A stretch of DNA of 46,172 nucleotides from Oscillospiraceae bacterium. GTDB lineage: Bacteria; Bacillota; Clostridia; Oscillospirales; Acutalibacteraceae. The notes below the pieces were generated by a model, which had not been told where the DNA came from, searched no databases, and was given only the letters and a program-made list of their open reading frames with translations. Below, one piece after another: positions 43,113 to 46,172 of this stretch; position 1 is the first letter of the stretch, and the number at the start of each line of letters is the position of its first letter. The position numbers and the translations under genes are program-made. Location: positions 83,710-129,881 of the forward strand of contig JAQVFM010000001.1 of assembly GCA_028697255.1 (NCBI GenBank), given 5' to 3'.

Positions 43113-43140
43113 GTAGGGGCGCACCTGCGTGTGCGCCCGT
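43113..43140. repeat. Family-1 repeat, inverted relative to the tandem pair
   Basis: GTAGGGGCGCACC-tgc-GTGTGCGCCCG, reverse complement of the 42881 and 42924 copies with one mismatch. It lies 40 bases before the SGNH start. Confidence 0.85.
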
Positions 43141-43180
43141 CTGCGCAAGACAGAACAATATTAATAAAGGAGTCTTTAAT

Positions 43181-43789
43181 ATGCGTTTATTATTTCAGGG
43201 AGACAGCATCACTGATGCAGGCCGTGACCGTAGCGATCCTCATAATCTTGGCAGTGGCTATGCGTACTATGCAGCCGAGCTTATTAAGGAATGCATGCCT
43301 AATAAGGAGTGGGAATTTTTAAATCTCGGTATTAGCGGAGATAGATCAATCGATTTGTTGAAACGCTGGCAAACGGACTGCATTGACATAAACCCCGATA
43401 TTTTATCAATACTTATCGGCATTAACGACACCTGGCGTGCTTTTGATAGCAACTCGCCTACTACGGCGCAGCAGTTTGAGGATAATTACCGCAGCATTTT
43501 AAAAAGTGCGCGAGAAAACACCGGCGCAAAAATAATTATTTTAGAGCCATTTTTGCTGCATGATGTGCCGGCAAAGGATGACTGGCGCCCCGATTTAAAT
43601 AGAAAAATTGATGTTGCACGCCGCCTTGCACGGGAATATGCGGACGCATATATTCCGCTTGACGGTTTGTTTGCTGCAGCAAGCATTAAAAATGAGCCGT
43701 CATACTGGGCGGCAGACGGTGTACACCCAACCAAGGCAGGCGCAAGGTTTATTGCTACACATTATGCCGACGCTGTAAAAACTCTATAG
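43181..43789 (+). CDS. SGNH/GDSL-type hydrolase
   Basis: The 202-residue protein has all SGNH blocks: QGDSIT (Ser nucleophile, residue 9), LGISGDR (Gly), GINDTW (Asn), and DGVHPT near residue 181 (Asp and His). No signal peptide, so it is probably cytoplasmic. Relatives are esterases, often acting on acetylated sugars (the branch near lysophospholipase/acetylxylan esterase). AAAGGAG is 8 bases before the ATG. It follows the sugar epimerase/phosphatase pair after a repeat block. Confidence 0.9.
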   Translation: MRLLFQGDSITDAGRDRSDPHNLGSGYAYYAAELIKECMPNKEWEFLNLGISGDRSIDLLKRWQTDCIDINPDILSILIGINDTWRAFDSNSPTTAQQFEDNYRSILKSARENTGAKIIILEPFLLHDVPAKDDWRPDLNRKIDVARRLAREYADAYIPLDGLFAAASIKNEPSYWAADGVHPTKAGARFIATHYADAVKTL

Positions 43790-43806
43790 TAACATATGCC
43801 TAAAGC

Positions 43807-43846
43807 GCAATCAAAGATTGCGGGCGGATCCCGGGAATCTTGTTGT
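43807..43846. repeat. Palindromic repeat, family 2
   Basis: GCAATC-aaa-GATTGC then GGGCGGATCCCGGGAA and CTTGTTGT. Second copy of the unit found at 4440-4480; here between genes, beside the terminator. Confidence 0.8.
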
Positions 43847-43853
43847 TTCATAA

Positions 43854-43886
43854 TAATAACGCCTTCGGATGCCGAAGGCGTTATTA
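43854..43886. terminator. Bidirectional terminator between SGNH gene and carD
   Basis: A perfect 15-bp stem TAATAACGCCTTCGG / CCGAAGGCGTTATTA with a 3-base loop, AT-rich on both sides, between convergent genes. Confidence 0.9.
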
Positions 43887-43985
43887 TAAAAAATTTTATA
43901 TTTTTGCAAATGCAATAATACTGTTTTCCTATGAGCGACAATATTTGCGGGGTGATTTTTGTTTTGTGGAGAACAGTATATATTA

Positions 43986-44492
43986 TTAGGTTGTTTCAAT
44001 ATATTTAACAATCATTGGAAGAACCTGATCATGCTCCATATTTAGTACGTAAGCAAATTCTCCGTATAGCATTTTTTCTGCATCCTTCAAAAACCGCTCA
44101 TCTGTAATGTGCAGCTTTTTGCCATTATCGTTTTGCTCTTGCTGTTGCAAATACAATGTTTTAATAAGACGTAAAAGCTGTTCGCTTGTTCCGTTTGATA
44201 TGATTTGGCTGAACCTTTCCTTGCGAGCGTTATTGTTTTCTATCCATTCAGTATCTATGTCCGGCAAAGATTCCAGCAGATCATATATTTCCTCGGCTGA
44301 TAAAGTAGTCCTCATTTTGGCAGTTGCTTTTTTGCTGTTAACAGGGACATAAAAAGTAGATTTTTTATCAAAAATAGGTTTTAAGACATAATATTCTATA
44401 AGCTTGTCATTTACTTGTCTTTTTATTATTTCAGAAATCTTACAAACTCCGTGCGTACTGTATAAAACAGTATCATTTAAATTAAAAATCAT
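43986..44492 (-). CDS. CarD-family transcriptional regulator
   Basis: The 168-residue protein has an N-terminal RNA polymerase interacting domain (about 1-60: VLYSTHGVCKISEII, YYVLKPIFDKKSTFYVPVN) like CarD/TRCF-RID, and a C-terminal helical domain. CarD binds polymerase beta and stabilises open promoters in Actinobacteria and Bacteroides; Clostridia carry several short copies. AAAAGGTT is 7 bases before the ATG. The 5' leader is about 200 bases long if the promoter at 44706-44711 is used. Confidence 0.88.
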   Translation of the reverse strand: MIFNLNDTVLYSTHGVCKISEIIKRQVNDKLIEYYVLKPIFDKKSTFYVPVNSKKATAKMRTTLSAEEIYDLLESLPDIDTEWIENNNARKERFSQIISNGTSEQLLRLIKTLYLQQQEQNDNGKKLHITDERFLKDAEKMLYGEFAYVLNMEHDQVLPMIVKYIETT

Positions 44493-44711
44493 AATACTAA
44501 CCTTTTAATAACCTTTCAATCCATAATTAAGGCGAGCTCACCTCTCATAAGATGTATATTCGTATTTTCTATTTCAAAAAATTTATTAGCTCAATTTTCG
44601 TCATCACCTTTTCTAAGTATTGTCCTTTGCAAAAATTATAAAATATTAAACGGATATTACAATAAAGCTTTTACTTTTGGCAAACTGCACATTGATTTCT
44701 ATTCTATTATA
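44493..44711 (-). promoter_or_regulatory. carD promoter and long leader with possible short ORFs
   Basis: On the minus strand TATAAT (44711-44706) is preceded at 18 bases by ATTACA. The leader down to carD holds an 11-codon frame (44604-44569, MTKIELINFLK) with AAAGGTG at the right distance, and a 10-codon frame (44548-44516, MRGELALIMD). Nothing else is recognisable in the 44493-44817 gap. Confidence 0.35.
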
Positions 44712-44817
44712 GCACTTTTTTAAAAATAATGTAATAGACATTTTGTCGAAAGATTTAAAAAAGAAATTTACATATAAAATTAAAAGCGGATATGTAATCT
44801 TTTAATCGGATATTAGC

Positions 44818-44858
44818 ATAACCCCCTCATTTTTCGGCTTGAAAAATGAGGGGGTTAT
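44818..44858. terminator. Long hairpin after the anti-sigma gene
   Basis: A perfect 18-bp stem from ATAACCCCCTCATTTTTC (44818-44835), 5-base loop. It follows the minus-strand rsgI-like stop by 18 bases. The T-rich tail is on the plus-strand side, so termination of the minus-strand transcript would rely on the A/T-rich stem base. Confidence 0.75.
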
Positions 44859-44876
44859 TTTTCGACTCAATCTTTA

Positions 44877-46025
44877 TTATTCCACATTTTTATTACTTTG
44901 AGTCAGATTTGTTGTGGTTGCCGTTGGCATGGTTTTTGTTTTGCCGGGGCGTTCATCAGATTTGGGATTTGGCGCGGTAAAATGTGAATTGCGTGTGCTT
45001 GATTGTTGGTAATTAAAGGTTTCTTTGTTGCGCCTGTTGTTGGTGTTTCTATTGTTTGTTTTGTTGTCCTTGTCTTTATTCTTTTCCTTATTCTTATTCT
45101 GATGATTACCGTTGTTTTGGGTTGGCAAGGTTCTTTTTGTTCCGATGGTTGTTGTTTTATTATTATTTTCTTTTTGGCCGTTGTTTTTGCCGTTATTATT
45201 CCGCTTAGCATTTTGCTTTGCCTTATCTGATTTTTCTGCAGCTTCTTTTATTCTTTTTGCTATTTTTTCGGTTTGCTCGTCGTTCTCATTTTCTGAAATG
45301 CGTGACTTTAAAATTTCGTTTGCCTTTCTTATAATTTCATTTACCTTTGCATCGGCGTACTGCTCAACTGTAACCGTCGGGTCAAGAACCTGAAGCATTT
45401 TAATCATTTTGTATTTGCCGGGTGAAATATTAAGTTCCTTAGCTTCGGTACGCAAAGACAGCTTGGAGCAATCACCGTATACCGCTGCAAATATTTTTTT
45501 TGTCGACATTGCAAGCCCAACACCGCGTTCGCTTTTTTTCCGAAGCCTTAAAGCCCTGTCCTCATCATCTGACTGTACCGTGACAGAAATAACAGATGAG
45601 CCGTCGTCTGCAATATATTTTTGTTCGGCGGCTTGCTGAACAAGATTGTCTATTGCTTTATCAACTGACAAATTTTCAATTTTTGTAGTGGCATTTAACA
45701 AGCATTGACCATCCTCATTGGTGGCCTTGGCGCTTACGACGCGGTCAAACACATTAATACCAAGCTCCACACTTGGGTTAATATCAAGACTTACATAATT
45801 TATTGGAAATTGATAAAAGTGATAGCCACCAAATATTACTGCCCCGGCAGCAATTGCAATGCAGGCAGCAATTACTCCTTTCTTCATTGTGAAACCCGTT
45901 CTTTTATTCGACTTTGTATTTTGCTTATCTACATTGACAAGTGCTTGATATACCTTCATTTTTGTTCTGTCTTTTAGATGTTCATCAGCTTTTACACTAT
46001 CAAGAAAATTGCTAAAACTATCCAT
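44877..46025 (-). CDS. RsgI-like anti-sigma factor
   Basis: The 382-residue protein has a short cytoplasmic N-terminus (1-47), one membrane helix (about 49-71), an external RsgI-type domain beginning YVSLDINPSVELGINVFDRV (about 76-235), and a long Asn/Lys/Gln/Thr-rich, probably disordered tail (about 240-382). Such proteins hold a sigma factor at the membrane and respond to an external cue. It overlaps the end of an ECF sigma gene by 8 bases, its likely partner. AAAGGAGGAG is 7 bases before the ATG. Unlike several clostridial RsgI proteins, the tail has no carbohydrate-binding module. Confidence 0.88.
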   Translation of the reverse strand: MDSFSNFLDSVKADEHLKDRTKMKVYQALVNVDKQNTKSNKRTGFTMKKGVIAACIAIAAGAVIFGGYHFYQFPINYVSLDINPSVELGINVFDRVVSAKATNEDGQCLLNATTKIENLSVDKAIDNLVQQAAEQKYIADDGSSVISVTVQSDDEDRALRLRKKSERGVGLAMSTKKIFAAVYGDCSKLSLRTEAKELNISPGKYKMIKMLQVLDPTVTVEQYADAKVNEIIRKANEILKSRISENENDEQTEKIAKRIKEAAEKSDKAKQNAKRNNNGKNNGQKENNNKTTTIGTKRTLPTQNNGNHQNKNKEKNKDKDNKTNNRNTNNRRNKETFNYQQSSTRNSHFTAPNPKSDERPGKTKTMPTATTTNLTQSNKNVE

Positions 46026-46172
46026 AACAGCACTCCTCCTTTAGAATGTTTCTAAGTTTTGATTTGGCCCGCCTTAGGTGCGTGTAAACAGTGTTTTCGT
46101 TTTGCTTTAATATTTCGGATATTTCAGGTATAGTCATTTGCTCATAATAATGAAGGTATAAGACCTGCCTGT
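46018..46172 (-). CDS. ECF-type RNA polymerase sigma factor, C-terminal end (partial)
   Basis: Only the last 50 or so codons are in the window. They read RQVLYLHYYEQMTIPEISEI, then NENTVYTHLRRAKSKLRNIL, the helix-turn-helix of sigma region 4 that contacts the -35 element. The stop TAG (46020-46018) lies inside the start of the RsgI-like gene, so the two are translationally coupled as sigma and anti-sigma. The pattern fits ECF sigma factors better than SigI. Confidence 0.88.
   Translation of the reverse strand, partial: RQVLYLHYYEQMTIPEISEILKQNENTVYTHLRRAKSKLRNILKEECCYG

Noticed and set aside
42877-43140. CRISPR array
   Set aside because: The units are directly abutting tandem copies without spacers, and no cas gene is present.
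43811-44011. A 66-residue minus-strand frame after carD
   Set aside because: It runs through the bidirectional terminator and the family-2 repeat, and overlaps the carD 3' end. It has no clear ribosome binding site.

Overview
The window reads as an ordinary chromosomal segment of a spore-forming, low-to-medium G+C Firmicute of class Clostridia. The closest fit is probably the Oscillospiraceae/Ruminococcaceae side of Eubacteriales. The assignment rests on the sporulation genes (yunB, sipL directly followed by spoIVA, an M23/M50 pair resembling spoIVFAB), the clostridial pair of B12-binding radical SAM plus DUF2344 proteins, CarD and RsgI-type regulators, strong AGGAGG-type ribosome binding sites, frequent GTG/TTG starts, and many short GC-rich palindromic repeats between genes. 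No plasmid, phage or CRISPR signature is visible.

Layout. 1-1.5 kb: two small unknown genes converging on a perfect terminator, then yunB. 1.5-13.9 kb: DNA maintenance and housekeeping genes (ligA, nth, a deoxyinosine-glycosylase-like gene, glyA, an esterase, rarA, putP, an ArsC-like thiol protein, a tyrosine phosphatase, a GT2 glycosyltransferase, cobO) with two divergent CmpB-type membrane proteins. 14.1-18.7 kb: murA, walJ, rlmH, comF-like and an mreB paralog, concerned with the envelope, ribosome and cell shape. 18.7-21.4 kb: an accessory island made of two degraded left ends of the same IS (IS1182-like) bracketing a 5'-truncated GH78 rhamnosidase fused to a Cys-rich tail and a divergent AraC regulator. 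The island ends exactly at a tRNA-Thr/tRNA-Asp pair. 21.5-23.2 kb: a secreted, membrane-anchored PIG-L deacetylase with Ser/Thr-rich linkers.

23.4-30.7 kb is the most coherent block. SipL and SpoIVA, partners in building the spore coat base, are adjacent. An M23 (LytM) protein overlapping an M50 site-2 protease follows, then the radical SAM/DUF2344 pair. 31-35.5 kb: tspO, an unrecognised 282-residue protein, greA, lysS and a membrane-anchored hypothetical. 35.5-43.8 kb: ilvD, tlyA, a cation efflux protein, an ATP-grasp ligase, aroF, an aldose epimerase translationally coupled to a HAD phosphatase, and an SGNH hydrolase. 43.9-46.2 kb: carD on the minus strand, and the end of an ECF sigma factor gene overlapping its RsgI-like anti-sigma gene.

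I did not find a convincing new multi-gene system. The points most worth a second look are the sipL-spoIVA adjacency, the M23/M50 pair with an intact metal site, the IS-bracketed rhamnosidase-AraC island at the tRNA locus, two families of short palindromic repeats (one copy read through as coding sequence), an orphan terminator antisense to the tspO upstream region, and the unknown gene before greA.
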